This document shows positions 9,187-17,847 of a DNA stretch of 64,000 bases, one piece after another. The notes beneath the pieces were generated by a model. It was not told the origin of the DNA and did not search any database. It saw only the letters and a program-made list of their open reading frames with translations. The position numbers were made by a program, and so were the translations under genes. The stretch comes from Acinetobacter pullicarnis (lineage in GTDB: Bacteria; Pseudomonadota; Gammaproteobacteria; Pseudomonadales; Moraxellaceae), in contig NZ_VCMZ01000001.1 in the NCBI RefSeq assembly GCF_006352475.1, positions 2,418,001 through 2,482,000 of the forward strand, given 5' to 3'. Numbering within the stretch: position 1 is the first letter of the stretch; each line of letters opens with the position of its first letter.

Positions 9187-9708
9187 TTAACGGTTATTTT
9201 CGTCGTCTTGACTATCTTCAAATTTGGTTTCGCCTTCGAAGCCACCAGCAGGTTGACCACCAAAGCCACCTTGACCACCAAAGCCACCGCCTTGACCGCC
9301 AAACCCGCCTTGACCACCAAAGCCACCGCCTTGACCGCCAAATCCGCCTTGACCACCAAAGCCACCACCTTGACCGCCAAACCCGCCTTGACCACCAAAG
9401 CCACCGCCTTGACCGCCAAATCCGCCTTGACCACCAAAGCCACCGCCTTGACCGCCAAAGCCACCAGCAGCCTGAGCGCCGCCAGCAGGTGCACCGACTG
9501 GGCGAGGGTTACGTGCAGGAACGACTGTTGAAATCGCGTGCTTGTAAACCATTTGGCTAACTGTATTTTTCAACAACACTACGTATTGATCGAAAGACTC
9601 AATGTGTCCTTGAAGTTTAATTCCGTTTACAAGAAATATAGAAACTGGAATGCGTTCTTTACGGAGAGAATTTAAGAACGGATCTTGTAAAGTTTGACCT
9701 TTAGACAT
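9187..9708 (-). CDS. hfq: RNA chaperone Hfq with long glycine-rich repeat tail
   Basis: Hexameric Sm-like protein that pairs small RNAs with mRNAs. The core of about 70 residues is typical: [15 protein letters not shown], the Sm1 segment [21 protein letters not shown], and YKHAIS in Sm2. After residue 80 comes a tail of about 90 residues built from 13-residue units ([13 protein letters not shown]), the long-tail form known from Moraxellaceae, ending in an acidic stretch. The product is 173 residues compared with about 100 in enterics. I chose the ATG at 9708 because GGAG lies six bases upstream; a TTG four codons earlier lies inside that signal. Last gene of the tsaE-mutL-miaA-hfq cluster. 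Confidence 0.95.
   Translation of the reverse strand: MSKGQTLQDPFLNSLRKERIPVSIFLVNGIKLQGHIESFDQYVVLLKNTVSQMVYKHAISTVVPARNPRPVGAPAGGAQAAGGFGGQGGGFGGQGGFGGQGGGFGGQGGFGGQGGGFGGQGGFGGQGGGFGGQGGFGGQGGGFGGQGGFGGQPAGGFEGETKFEDSQDDENNR
9252..9465. repeat. 39-bp tandem repeats coding for the Hfq tail
   Basis: About five units of 39 bp, each coding for 13 residues ([13 protein letters not shown] pattern), differ mainly by single third-position changes (AAACCC versus AAATCC). The period is a multiple of three, so gain or loss of a unit would alter tail length without breaking the frame. Confidence 0.85.
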
Positions 9709-9810
9709 TATGTACTCCAAAAAAATTTAAATAAATCAGCGCAAAAACTATCTTTATTTTTCAATTAAATTTATAAAAAATTATAAAAAAGATAGTTGGT
9801 AAATTTTGCT

Positions 9811-10755
9811 TTATCCGTATGAGTTTCGCAAGTCTTCTTGAGCCTGCTTTATTGACGAAAAAGTTTTAAATTGGTGAGCTTCTTGCAAAGACCGCAACCA
9901 AGTGTATTGACGTTTGGCTAATTGTCGTGTTGCAAACAACGATTTATCCTGCATAATACACTTGTTTTCATGACTTCTATCACTATTTACTAAAAAATCT
10001 ATGGCCTGCCGATAACCAACTGAGCGTGCTGCTGGCAAACTTTCGTTTAAATCGTATTTTTCAATAAGATTTTCAACCTCATTTAAAAATCCGATTTCCC
10101 ACATTTTTTTCAACCTAGATTCAATTCTCTGATGCAATTGTACACGGTCAGGCTGTAAAGCATAATTATGAAAAGTGTAACGATAGTTAATGTTTTTTGG
10201 CTGACTTGCCTGTAGTTTTGTAATCGCCTCACCAGTAATGCGATAAACCTCCAAGGCTCGTATTATTCTTTGCTTATCTGATACTTTGAACTTTTCCGCA
10301 GCAATTGGATCCACTTGTTGCAGTTCTGCATGAACTTGCGCCCAACCATAGTCCTGTGCCTGCTTTTCAATCTCAGCACGAATAACATAATTTGCACTTG
10401 GTAAATTGTCAGACAAACCCTCTAATAGCGCTTTGAAATACAGCATCGTGCCTCCCACCAAAATAGGGACTTTTCCACGCTGATGAATCTCATCAATCAA
10501 GCGATATGCATCTTGCACAAACTCTGCTGCAGAATAGACCTGAAGTGGTGTAATAATATCAATTAAATGATGAGGATACTCTGCCTGTTCCGCCTGGGTT
10601 GGCTTTGCAGTTCCAATATCCATATCTTGATAAACTAAAGCAGAATCAACTGAAATGAGTTCAAAGTTTCCACGCGCATAGAGTTCACATGCCAAAGCGG
10701 TTTTACCACTTGCAGTTGGTCCCATTAAATTGATAACGGGCAATTGATTTGACAT
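9811..10755 (-). CDS. miaA: tRNA dimethylallyltransferase MiaA
   Basis: Adds a dimethylallyl group to A37 of tRNAs that read codons starting with U. The 314-residue protein has the P-loop [12 protein letters not shown] at residues 11-22, the [16 protein letters not shown] segment (usually DSRQVY or DSALIY in the family) that binds substrate, the [15 protein letters not shown] segment and the C-terminal KRQYTWLR motif. It begins six bases after the mutL stop codon on the same strand, so the two are coupled in one transcript. Confidence 0.96.
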   Translation of the reverse strand: MSNQLPVINLMGPTASGKTALACELYARGNFELISVDSALVYQDMDIGTAKPTQAEQAEYPHHLIDIITPLQVYSAAEFVQDAYRLIDEIHQRGKVPILVGGTMLYFKALLEGLSDNLPSANYVIRAEIEKQAQDYGWAQVHAELQQVDPIAAEKFKVSDKQRIIRALEVYRITGEAITKLQASQPKNINYRYTFHNYALQPDRVQLHQRIESRLKKMWEIGFLNEVENLIEKYDLNESLPAARSVGYRQAIDFLVNSDRSHENKCIMQDKSLFATRQLAKRQYTWLRSLQEAHQFKTFSSIKQAQEDLRNSYG

Positions 10756-10761
10756 TGTTCC

Positions 10762-12768
10762 CTACTCTCCACGTGCAAATAATTTATCTAATTGAGCCAG
10801 CGGAAATGCTCGCCAAGTCGGTCGACCATGGTTACATTGACTGGCAAATTCGGTTTGTTCCATCTGGCGTAATAACGCATTCATTTCAGATAAGCTTAGC
10901 ATTCGATGCGCGCGTACAGCACCATGACATGCCATGCCTGCGAGAATATGATCGCGCTTCTGCTGCAATGCCTGTGCTTCATCATTTGGATCCAAATCAC
11001 TCAGCAATTCAGAAATAAGCCCATTAAAATCTGCTTTTTGTAAAATGGCAGGCACACCACGGACAATCACCTGCTCATCGCCATACTGATCAATTTCCAG
11101 ACCGAGACGATGCAACTGCGGTTTAAGTTCTTCAACACGTGTCGCCTGTAAGCGTGTAATTGAAATTACTTTGGGAATCAGTAGTTGCTGTGCCACCCAA
11201 AACTCCGTTTTATCCCATGCAGACTTCATTTGTTGTAATAAAATTCGTTCATGTGCCGCATGCATATCAACGATAATCAGGCCTTCCGTATTTTGAGCTA
11301 AAATATAAATACCGTGTAATTGCGCAATCGCAATTCCCAACGGATATTCATCAACCCCATTAAAAGCCTTCACCGTGGTTGCTGCTGCACTTGTTTGCCC
11401 AAGCGTATCTTCTTCACGTAATGGTGATAGATATTGCTTTAACGCTTGATTGGCTTGTAGCGATGCCGTATAGGCGCGCTGTGGTGCATAATTTGCAGCT
11501 TGTGGTTGAGATGTCTGAAAATTACTTAATGGATCACGACTATCTGCTGGTGCTTCGAATGAATACACTTGATTTTGCGCGTTATTATCCTGCCTCATCT
11601 GACTTGAAGCTAAATCTTGAGAGTGGTTTTCAGGGTGGCTACGATGCAAAGAAAATTGTTCCTGATAGCGTGGCTGAGCAGCGACTTGCTGTTGCTCAGT
11701 CGCATCGGCTTTCATTGCTTGCGCCAACTCTACCGCTGCAGTTTGAAACTGTGACAAGGTGTTTTTAGCAAAATGCCGCACAAACTCATGTACTTCACGT
11801 TGATTTAAAAAACGGATTTCATGCTTAGTTGGATGTACATTGACATCAATTTGGTCTGGATCAACTTCTAAAAAGAGTAAGTAACCTGCATATTGATGAC
11901 CATGCAAAATACCGTCATAAGCCATACGTAATGCATGTGAGATGGTTTTGTCTTTGACAATACGGCCGTTTACATAAACATATTGTAAATCGGCATGTGT
12001 ACGTGCATCAGAGGGATGCCCAAGCCATCCTGACAAACGCATATTGATACTGTCAGCATCAATCCAGTAAGCATTCTCAGTAAAAGGACGCCCCAGTAAT
12101 TGCTGTACCCGCTGAAAACGCAATTCACCACTGTCTGCAATCGGTAAATTCAAACGAATATTATCATTATGCTCAAGCACAAAACGCACATCAAAATGTG
12201 TCAATGCCATGCGCCGCACAATTTCTTCAATATGCCCAAACTCTGTACCTGGTTTTTTCAGAAATTTTCGACGCGCAGGCACATTAAAGAATAAGTCTTG
12301 TACGCGAATATGTGTGCCCTTTTGCATTGCAATAGGCTGAATCTCTTGGTGATCCATCGCAGTCCCATTGACTTCAACCTGATAGCCCACGCCACTGTCA
12401 TCTTGACTACTACACAACGTTAAGCGAGAAACAGCTGCGATCGACGCCAAAGCCTCACCACGAAAACCGAGGCTCACAATCGCCTGTAAATCTTCAGATG
12501 TTTGAATTTTACTGGTGGCGTGCCGAGTCATGGCAAGTGCTAAATCTTCGACATGAATACCACGGCCATTATCAATGATTTCAATTAAAGTACTGCCACC
12601 TTGCGCAATACGGATCATCAAAACCGTCGCGCCAGCATCAATCGAGTTTTCCAGCAACTCTTTGACGACCGATGAAGGGCGTTCAATCACCTCACCTGCT
12701 GCAATTTGGTTTGCCAAAGCAGGGTCTAAATGACGAATACGTTTTAGACTAACCTCTTGATCTTGCAT
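10762..12768 (-). CDS. mutL: DNA mismatch repair protein MutL
   Basis: GHKL ATPase that links mismatch recognition by MutS to strand incision. The 668-residue protein has the N-terminal ATPase motifs ELLENSIDAGA, DNGRGI and RGEALASIAAV, then a Gln/Ser-rich linker (about 350-470) and a C-terminal dimerisation domain. In species without MutH the C-terminal domain is usually an endonuclease with the motif DQHAxxExxxxE. Here the corresponding segment reads DMHAAHERILLQ, so the final Glu is replaced by Gln. ACHGAVRA and CNHGRPTW in the other metal-site motifs are retained in form. Gene order fits tsaE-mutL-miaA-hfq; amiB is absent from the cluster. Confidence 0.96.
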   Translation of the reverse strand: MQDQEVSLKRIRHLDPALANQIAAGEVIERPSSVVKELLENSIDAGATVLMIRIAQGGSTLIEIIDNGRGIHVEDLALAMTRHATSKIQTSEDLQAIVSLGFRGEALASIAAVSRLTLCSSQDDSGVGYQVEVNGTAMDHQEIQPIAMQKGTHIRVQDLFFNVPARRKFLKKPGTEFGHIEEIVRRMALTHFDVRFVLEHNDNIRLNLPIADSGELRFQRVQQLLGRPFTENAYWIDADSINMRLSGWLGHPSDARTHADLQYVYVNGRIVKDKTISHALRMAYDGILHGHQYAGYLLFLEVDPDQIDVNVHPTKHEIRFLNQREVHEFVRHFAKNTLSQFQTAAVELAQAMKADATEQQQVAAQPRYQEQFSLHRSHPENHSQDLASSQMRQDNNAQNQVYSFEAPADSRDPLSNFQTSQPQAANYAPQRAYTASLQANQALKQYLSPLREEDTLGQTSAAATTVKAFNGVDEYPLGIAIAQLHGIYILAQNTEGLIIVDMHAAHERILLQQMKSAWDKTEFWVAQQLLIPKVISITRLQATRVEELKPQLHRLGLEIDQYGDEQVIVRGVPAILQKADFNGLISELLSDLDPNDEAQALQQKRDHILAGMACHGAVRAHRMLSLSEMNALLRQMEQTEFASQCNHGRPTWRAFPLAQLDKLFARGE

Positions 12769-12853
12769 TCAATTAACCTTAATTCTTTTGACGTTCACAC
12801 GCTTAAACTCAATACTTTATATCTGTCAGTACACTTATCAGGGCATGAGCTCT

Positions 12854-13318
12854 TTATTTTAATTGTAAAGCCTGTTTTAACGCTTCTGAATTAAAACCAA
12901 GCTGTACTTGTCGCTGCGTTTCATCTTCAGTTTTTACAATTTCAATCACCACATCTGCTGCAGGTATTTCATCACCACCTTTGGAAGGCCATTCAAAAAT
13001 AAATAAAGCGTTGGGGGTATCTAAATAATCGCGAATTCCCATCAATTCCAGTTCATAGGGATCATTTAAGCGATATAAGTCGAAGTGAAATACGTCTTTT
13101 CCATGAATCTGATAAGGCTCAACCAAAGTATAAGTCGGGCTTTTTACAGCCCCCTTATGCCCTAAACTTTGCAACCAATAACGGCTGAGCGTGGTTTTAC
13201 CCGCCCCTAAATCACCCATTAAGTACACGACACCTTGTTTAATGTGCTGTGCCAAAATTTGTGCAAATTGTTGGGTATCTTGTTCATTACTCAGCATATA
13301 TTGAAGGGAAAATTGCAT
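12854..13318 (-). CDS. tsaE: tRNA threonylcarbamoyladenosine biosynthesis ATPase TsaE
   Basis: ATPase that works with TsaB and TsaD in making t6A37 on tRNAs reading ANN codons. Visible motifs are the Walker A loop GDLGAGKTT, the SPTYTLVE segment and FHFDLYRL. The 154-residue length fits the family. I start at the ATG at 13318 (MQFSLQ); the frame is open ten codons further to a TTG, but the N-terminal alignment with known TsaE proteins does not need that extension. No strong ribosome site is seen. A partner gene, tsaD, is in this window near 59 kb. It is divergent from the pseudouridine synthase gene. Confidence 0.92.
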   Translation of the reverse strand: MQFSLQYMLSNEQDTQQFAQILAQHIKQGVVYLMGDLGAGKTTLSRYWLQSLGHKGAVKSPTYTLVEPYQIHGKDVFHFDLYRLNDPYELELMGIRDYLDTPNALFIFEWPSKGGDEIPAADVVIEIVKTEDETQRQVQLGFNSEALKQALQLK

Positions 13319-13471
13319 ATGGCTCACGGCATGACTCAAATCTTGCAATATGATAACATTGCGCAGCTTGAAAACCTACGCCACGCTATTCTCAAGGCTA
13401 TGAAACTGTTTTTATTTTGGCTTCATCATGCACAATTCTTATTTAATCTTTGAAAATGAACGAAACCTCTA

Positions 13472-14413
13472 ATGTCGCATAGTCACATCATTGAAAAGAT
13501 CCAACCGCCTATGCGCGATGGTGTCAGTGCCAGTCAAGTTTTTTTACCACGTTTAGAAACTGCTGTTGTCACCATATTTGACTATTTATGTGAACATTTC
13601 GCACATATTGCAGCTGATGAATGGCGCAAACGCTTTGAATCGCACTTAATCACTGATCAGTATGGTGTAGCGCTCAATCTAACAACTGAATATCGTGCCG
13701 AAAGCCATATTTATTATTATCGCTTTTTAGCGCATGAAGTGCATGTTCCTTTTGAGGAACAGATTTTATTTGAAACGGATGATTTACTGGTCGTCGATAA
13801 ACCACATTTTTTGACCATGAGCCCAACTGGACAATATGTGCAGGAAACCTTGTTGGTCCGTTTGAAAAAAACAACAAATAATCCATTTTTAACCCCAATT
13901 CATCGGCTTGATCGCGAAACGGCCGGGGTGGTGTTAATTTCAAAACGAGTCGAAACACGTGGTTGCTATCAGCAAATGTTTGCGCAAGGGCAAGTGAAAA
14001 AGACCTACCATGCCATTACAGCTTATGATCCAGCTTTGCCTGAAAGCTTAAGTTTGGCACTACGAATGGTAAAATCCGAGCCGTTTTATACCATGCAAGT
14101 TATTGATGGCACAGCGAATTCCCATACAGAAATTGATCTGCTTGAGCACAATCAGCATTGGGCAAAATACTGTTTAAAGCCACATACCGGTAAACAGCAC
14201 CAACTTCGTGTACATCTCAATCATTTAAATATTCCAATTCAACACGATCCCTTATATCCTATGCTGCAACACAAAGCTGCGGATGATTTTTCTCGTCCGT
14301 TGCAATTACTGGCGCAACAAATTGCTTTTCAAGACCCCCTGACACAGCAGAATATGTGCTTTCAGTCGAATCGACAGCTTTCTTTAGCATTGCAATGTAA
14401 TGACAAAGATTAG
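13472..14413 (+). CDS. RluA-family pseudouridine synthase
   Basis: Converts specific uridines to pseudouridine in rRNA or tRNA. The 313-residue protein carries the catalytic motif HRLDRETAG with Asp147, the LLVVDKPHFLTMSPTG motif I near residue 105 and KPHTGKQHQLRVH near residue 230. No N-terminal S4 domain is present, which is unlike RluC or RluD and more like the RluA/TruC branch. The target cannot be assigned. It is divergent from tsaE and is followed by the small antitoxin-like gene. Confidence 0.88.
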   Translation: MSHSHIIEKIQPPMRDGVSASQVFLPRLETAVVTIFDYLCEHFAHIAADEWRKRFESHLITDQYGVALNLTTEYRAESHIYYYRFLAHEVHVPFEEQILFETDDLLVVDKPHFLTMSPTGQYVQETLLVRLKKTTNNPFLTPIHRLDRETAGVVLISKRVETRGCYQQMFAQGQVKKTYHAITAYDPALPESLSLALRMVKSEPFYTMQVIDGTANSHTEIDLLEHNQHWAKYCLKPHTGKQHQLRVHLNHLNIPIQHDPLYPMLQHKAADDFSRPLQLLAQQIAFQDPLTQQNMCFQSNRQLSLALQCNDKD

Positions 14414-14491
14414 TTTTCTACGAATAGACATTGAAATTACATCGGCTTTGTTTAAAATATGTATTTCAACTTTATGTTGCTTGGTTCTTTT

Positions 14492-14812
14492 ATGAGAAAA
14501 ACGGAAGTCTATCAAGTTCGACTTGATTCACAAGAAAAAAAACAAGCCTTTGCTGTTTTTAAACAACTCGGGATTACCCCTGCACAAGCCGTTCGCTTGT
14601 TTTTTAAGCAGGTCGTACTTACCAAATCCATTCCTTTTGCAATTGAAAATCAAAGCATTAACATGGAACAGTTGTTAAAATTAAAAAAGATTAAAACAGA
14701 TCAAAACGCATTACTGCATGAAACTCCTGAAATTAACCCACATGAAGATGATGATATTTTTGCTGAACTGAATGCTTTATTGGGTGAAAGCCAACCGAAC
14801 AATGAGCCTTAA
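14492..14812 (+). CDS. RelB/DinJ-family antitoxin-like protein (orphan)
   Basis: Product of 106 residues starting MRKTEVYQVRLD. The first 50 residues have the ribbon-helix-helix layout of the RelB/DinJ antitoxins: a short beta strand (VYQVRLD) followed by two helices with the family pattern LGITPAQAVRLFFKQVV. The remaining part is charged and probably flexible, as expected for a toxin-binding tail. No YafQ- or RelE-type toxin frame is visible on either side; the next gene is a GNAT acetyltransferase 88 bases away. The frame could start 11 codons earlier at 14459, but the antitoxin domain begins at 14492. Confidence 0.75.
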   Translation: MRKTEVYQVRLDSQEKKQAFAVFKQLGITPAQAVRLFFKQVVLTKSIPFAIENQSINMEQLLKLKKIKTDQNALLHETPEINPHEDDDIFAELNALLGESQPNNEP

Positions 14813-14900
14813 CTAAGATTACAGAAAGGCTCAATTTAACTGTGTTTTTTTCGCTATGCTCTTTTTGATGATCACAATAACAACAGCAAAAGGATGAGCG

Positions 14901-15344
14901 ATGATTGTACGGCGCGCAACAATTAATGATCTAGATCGACTTGCAGTTTTATTTGATGAGTACCGTCAGTTTTATGGCGCTTCTTCTGATTTAAATCAAT
15001 CCTTTAAGTTTTTAAAACAACGCTTTGAAAATAAAGAGAGTGTTATTTTCGTCCATCTTAAAGATGAGGTCTTAACTGGTTTTGTCTTGTTATATTTGGG
15101 GTTTTCTTCAATTGCTTGTAGCCGATATTATATTTTAGATGATGTCTATGTGACCCCTGCTTTTAGACGCCAAGGCTCTGCTAAACAACTGATTGATACT
15201 GCAATTTTATTTGCACGTAATGAACAGGCACTGCGGATTAGTCTTGAAACCCAAAAAACCAACATTGAATCTCGTCGACTCTATGAAGCTATGGGCTTTA
15301 TCTTAGACAATCAGTTCACCACCTATCACTGTTTTTTAAAGTAA
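14901..15344 (+). CDS. GNAT family N-acetyltransferase
   Basis: Single-domain acetyltransferase of 147 residues. The acetyl-CoA loop RRQGSAKQLI (RxxGxA pattern) lies near residues 89-98 after the strand YILDDVYVTPAF, and the C-terminal RRLYEAMGF segment is typical of the fold. AAGGATG spans the sequence ahead of its ATG. The substrate is unknown. It follows an orphan RelB/DinJ-type antitoxin gene but has its own leader of 88 bases, so a functional pair is only a possibility. Confidence 0.85.
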   Translation: MIVRRATINDLDRLAVLFDEYRQFYGASSDLNQSFKFLKQRFENKESVIFVHLKDEVLTGFVLLYLGFSSIACSRYYILDDVYVTPAFRRQGSAKQLIDTAILFARNEQALRISLETQKTNIESRRLYEAMGFILDNQFTTYHCFLK

Positions 15345-15349
15345 ATCGC

Positions 15350-15381
15350 TAGCGTGAAAGAGAAAATACTTTTTCACGCTA
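15350..15381. terminator. two-way terminator between GNAT gene and rsuA
   Basis: TAGCGTGAAA (15350-15359) pairs with TTTCACGCTA (15372-15381) around a 12-base A-rich loop in the gap between convergent genes. A following AAAACA on the plus strand makes it a weaker intrinsic terminator in that direction. Confidence 0.65.
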
Positions 15382-15404
15382 AAACAATGCACTTAAATCC
15401 TTCA

Positions 15405-16130
15405 TTAAATAGTCATGATTCCTTCAGTACTTTGATTTTTAGCTGCAAGTAATTGTTCTGGCGTTAAATACAACCATTCTCCCTGTGCTAAATCCTGCAA
15501 TCCAAGTTGCCCAATTTCAGCACGATGCAATTGCTCAACTTTATTGCCCACGGCAGCAAGCATACGCTTAACCTGATGATAAACCCCTTGATGTACTGTC
15601 ATCACCAACTCCTGCGTAGCCAATGCTTGTACATCTGTCGCAGCGAAAATACCTTTTTCATTGCGTAATTCCACCCCAGCCATTAAGTCTGCAATCTGTT
15701 GCACTGTTATCGGATCTGCAGTAATAACGCGATAAACCTTAGGCACATGTTTTTTAGGATGGGTCAGTGCCTGTAAAAATTGACCGTCATCAGTAAGCAA
15801 CAATAGTCCCGTCGTATCTTGATCTAAACGACCCACACACTGTATGCCCCGTTCAATCAGCATTTCATTAAATAAATCAAATACACTCATATGATGGGTC
15901 GATTGATGTGAACATTCATAATTGAGTGGTTTATGCAGTGCAATATAAACTTTTTCACGATAAAGATAATCTTGCCCATACACGCTAAAATTTAAATCTT
16001 GTAGCTCGAGCCGCTGCTTGGGCTCAGTCACTGGCTGTCCTGCAATACAAACCGCCCCGGTTTTAATCAACTGTTGGCAGTGTTTACGCGAGCCAAAGCC
16101 TTGTGATTGCAACATTTTTTCCAACAACAT
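15405..16130 (-). CDS. rsuA: 16S rRNA pseudouridine(516) synthase RsuA
   Basis: Modifies U516 of 16S rRNA. The 241-residue protein begins with a small S4 RNA-binding domain (LEKMLQSQGFGSRKHCQQLI, about residues 3-60) and carries the catalytic motif GRLDQDTTGLLLLTDDG with Asp103. KKHVPKVYRV and the late segment YHQVKRMLAAVGN are typical of the RsuA/RluB/E/F family. The size and S4 domain favour RsuA; RluE or RluF-like specificity cannot be excluded by eye. Confidence 0.88.
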   Translation of the reverse strand: MLLEKMLQSQGFGSRKHCQQLIKTGAVCIAGQPVTEPKQRLELQDLNFSVYGQDYLYREKVYIALHKPLNYECSHQSTHHMSVFDLFNEMLIERGIQCVGRLDQDTTGLLLLTDDGQFLQALTHPKKHVPKVYRVITADPITVQQIADLMAGVELRNEKGIFAATDVQALATQELVMTVHQGVYHQVKRMLAAVGNKVEQLHRAEIGQLGLQDLAQGEWLYLTPEQLLAAKNQSTEGIMTI

Positions 16131-16301
16131 CGGCTTAACTCATCGAAGAATTTGATAGGCCAGTATTCTAGCTGATTTTGAGCGGCAGCGACATGATGTA
16201 GGGTTATAAGAAGACTCTGCGTATTTTCGTGATACCTTATGCGCTTAACGATTAAATATTCGTATAATCCACCATTCCTGTGATACACAAATGAATTCTC
16301 T

Positions 16302-16763
16302 ATGAGCTTATCCAGTTTAGATTTAAACCTGATCGTACTGATTATTTTATTGGCCTGTGGCATCTTTAGCCACAATAGTGCCGTCACCATCGCAGCTGGT
16401 TTATTGATTGTATTTCGGATGACCCCACTCAGTGAGTATTTCCCCTATTTACAAGACTATGGTCTGCATGTCGGGATTATTATTTTAACCATTGGCGTGC
16501 TTACCCCAATCGCCAGCGGGAAGATCCCTGGCGATGCAATTTTTAAAGCCTTCCTGAGTTGGAAGTCAGTATTGGCCATTATTATTGGGCTATTGGTCGC
16601 ATGGTTGGGTGGTCGTGGGGTCAAATTAATGTCAAATCAGCCCGATATTGTGGCTGGCTTATTGATTGGTACTGTGGCAGGTGTTGCTGTATTACGTGGT
16701 GTTCCCGTTGGCCCACTGATTGCAGCAGGCCTACTGTCATTATTGGTTGGGATCAAACCGTAA
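16302..16763 (+). CDS. DUF441 family inner-membrane protein (YeaL-like)
   Basis: Hydrophobic protein of 153 residues with four or five predicted membrane helices (about 8-25, 27-45, 52-72, 86-102, 118-148). The segment [19 protein letters not shown] and the C-terminal [25 protein letters not shown] are characteristic of the DUF441/YeaL family. Function is unknown in the family. It is divergent from rsuA and converges with metR, leaving only 38 bases between the stop codons. Confidence 0.85.
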   Translation: MSLSSLDLNLIVLIILLACGIFSHNSAVTIAAGLLIVFRMTPLSEYFPYLQDYGLHVGIIILTIGVLTPIASGKIPGDAIFKAFLSWKSVLAIIIGLLVAWLGGRGVKLMSNQPDIVAGLLIGTVAGVAVLRGVPVGPLIAAGLLSLLVGIKP

Positions 16764-16801
16764 ATGAACAACTGAACAGGTCGTCTCAAATAAGCGCACC
16801 G

Positions 16802-17722
16802 CTAAGCCGAATAATAAATATTGCGCTTTTGAGAAAACTTTTCGAGCTGCTTAAGAAAACCCTCAAAATAACTTTTCTCTTTTTCTTCAATACGATAACC
16901 AGCATATAAGGTACGGCGTAGCCCCTGATCAGATACACAGCTTAGGCGACGCGAAGTGACCCAGCCTTTTTGTTCATATTCATTCACCACCCAATCTGGG
17001 AGTGCTGCAATGCCACGCCCACTGGCCACCAATTGAATTAACATCTGGGTTAAATCGGTGGTACGTATATGTTTGGGTTGAATATTCTCAGGCAGAAATA
17101 AATGCGCCATGATATCCAGACGGTGCTTATCGACTGGATAGGTAATTAAGGTTTGCTCAGCCAAATCTTGTACCGAGATATTTTCCTGACGTACTAATGC
17201 ATGGGTATTCGAGAGCACCAAACGTGATTCGTACTCAAATATTGGAAAGTATTCAATGCCTTTAAGAGTGATTGGATCTGCGGTAATCAAGAGATCAAAC
17301 TCAGCATTCTGCAACAGTTCATGCGGATTGGCTTCAAATCCTGAAGCAAAATCCAGATCGACATCGGGGTATTGATGGCGATATTGGTTAAGTAATGGCA
17401 TCAGCCAATCAAAGCAACTGTGACATTCTGAGGAAAAAATAATCCGCCCCGTCTGCCCATGCACAATCCGGGTAATGTCCGAATGGGTGATTTGAATTTG
17501 CGGCAGTACATCATCTGCCAGTTTTAACAGACGCTGTCCCACATTGGAAAAAGTCACTGGACGACTACGGCGATTGACGACTTCGACCCCATACCAATGA
17601 TCTAACTCTTTGAGTTGATGAGAAATTGCGGATGGTGTGAGGCATAAATCGTTGGCTGCGGAAACCAGAGAACCATGCTCACGCAAGGCAGATAGCGTTC
17701 TAAGATGACGAAGTTCAAGCAT
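16802..17722 (-). CDS. metR: LysR-type transcriptional regulator MetR
   Basis: Regulator of the late methionine pathway that responds to homocysteine. The 306-residue protein has an N-terminal winged helix-turn-helix (residues 1-60, with GSLVSAANDLCLTPSAISHQLKELD) and a LysR effector domain. It is divergent from metE with a TGAA-N5-TTCA palindrome in the shared region, the classic arrangement and site for MetR. The identity rests on both sequence and context. Confidence 0.93.
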   Translation of the reverse strand: MLELRHLRTLSALREHGSLVSAANDLCLTPSAISHQLKELDHWYGVEVVNRRSRPVTFSNVGQRLLKLADDVLPQIQITHSDITRIVHGQTGRIIFSSECHSCFDWLMPLLNQYRHQYPDVDLDFASGFEANPHELLQNAEFDLLITADPITLKGIEYFPIFEYESRLVLSNTHALVRQENISVQDLAEQTLITYPVDKHRLDIMAHLFLPENIQPKHIRTTDLTQMLIQLVASGRGIAALPDWVVNEYEQKGWVTSRRLSCVSDQGLRRTLYAGYRIEEKEKSYFEGFLKQLEKFSQKRNIYYSA

Positions 17723-17737
17723 GGGAAGTCACAAAGT

Positions 17738-17750
17738 TGAATTTGATTCA
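17738..17750. promoter_or_regulatory. MetR operator in the metR-metE intergenic region
   Basis: TGAATTTGATTCA at 17738-17750 is an exact match to the enterobacterial MetR consensus TGAA-N5-TTCA. It lies 15 bases upstream of the metR start and 97 bases upstream of metE. A second signal in the same gap is a direct repeat, TTGCCTCAAC (17773-17782) and TTGTCTCAAC (17801-17810), of unknown meaning. Confidence 0.75.
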
Positions 17751-17847
17751 TTGTACAATGAAATTAATTAGTTTGCCTCAACTTGATAAATATTTAATGA
17801 TTGTCTCAACAGATGAAAATTAACAATTTAAATTAAGGGGACAGTCA

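Noticed and set aside
9069-9560. Frames of 107-163 codons antisense to hfq
   Set aside because: Their repeats ([14 protein letters not shown]) are the complement of the Gly-Phe-Gly-Gln tail of Hfq, which is clearly the real gene.
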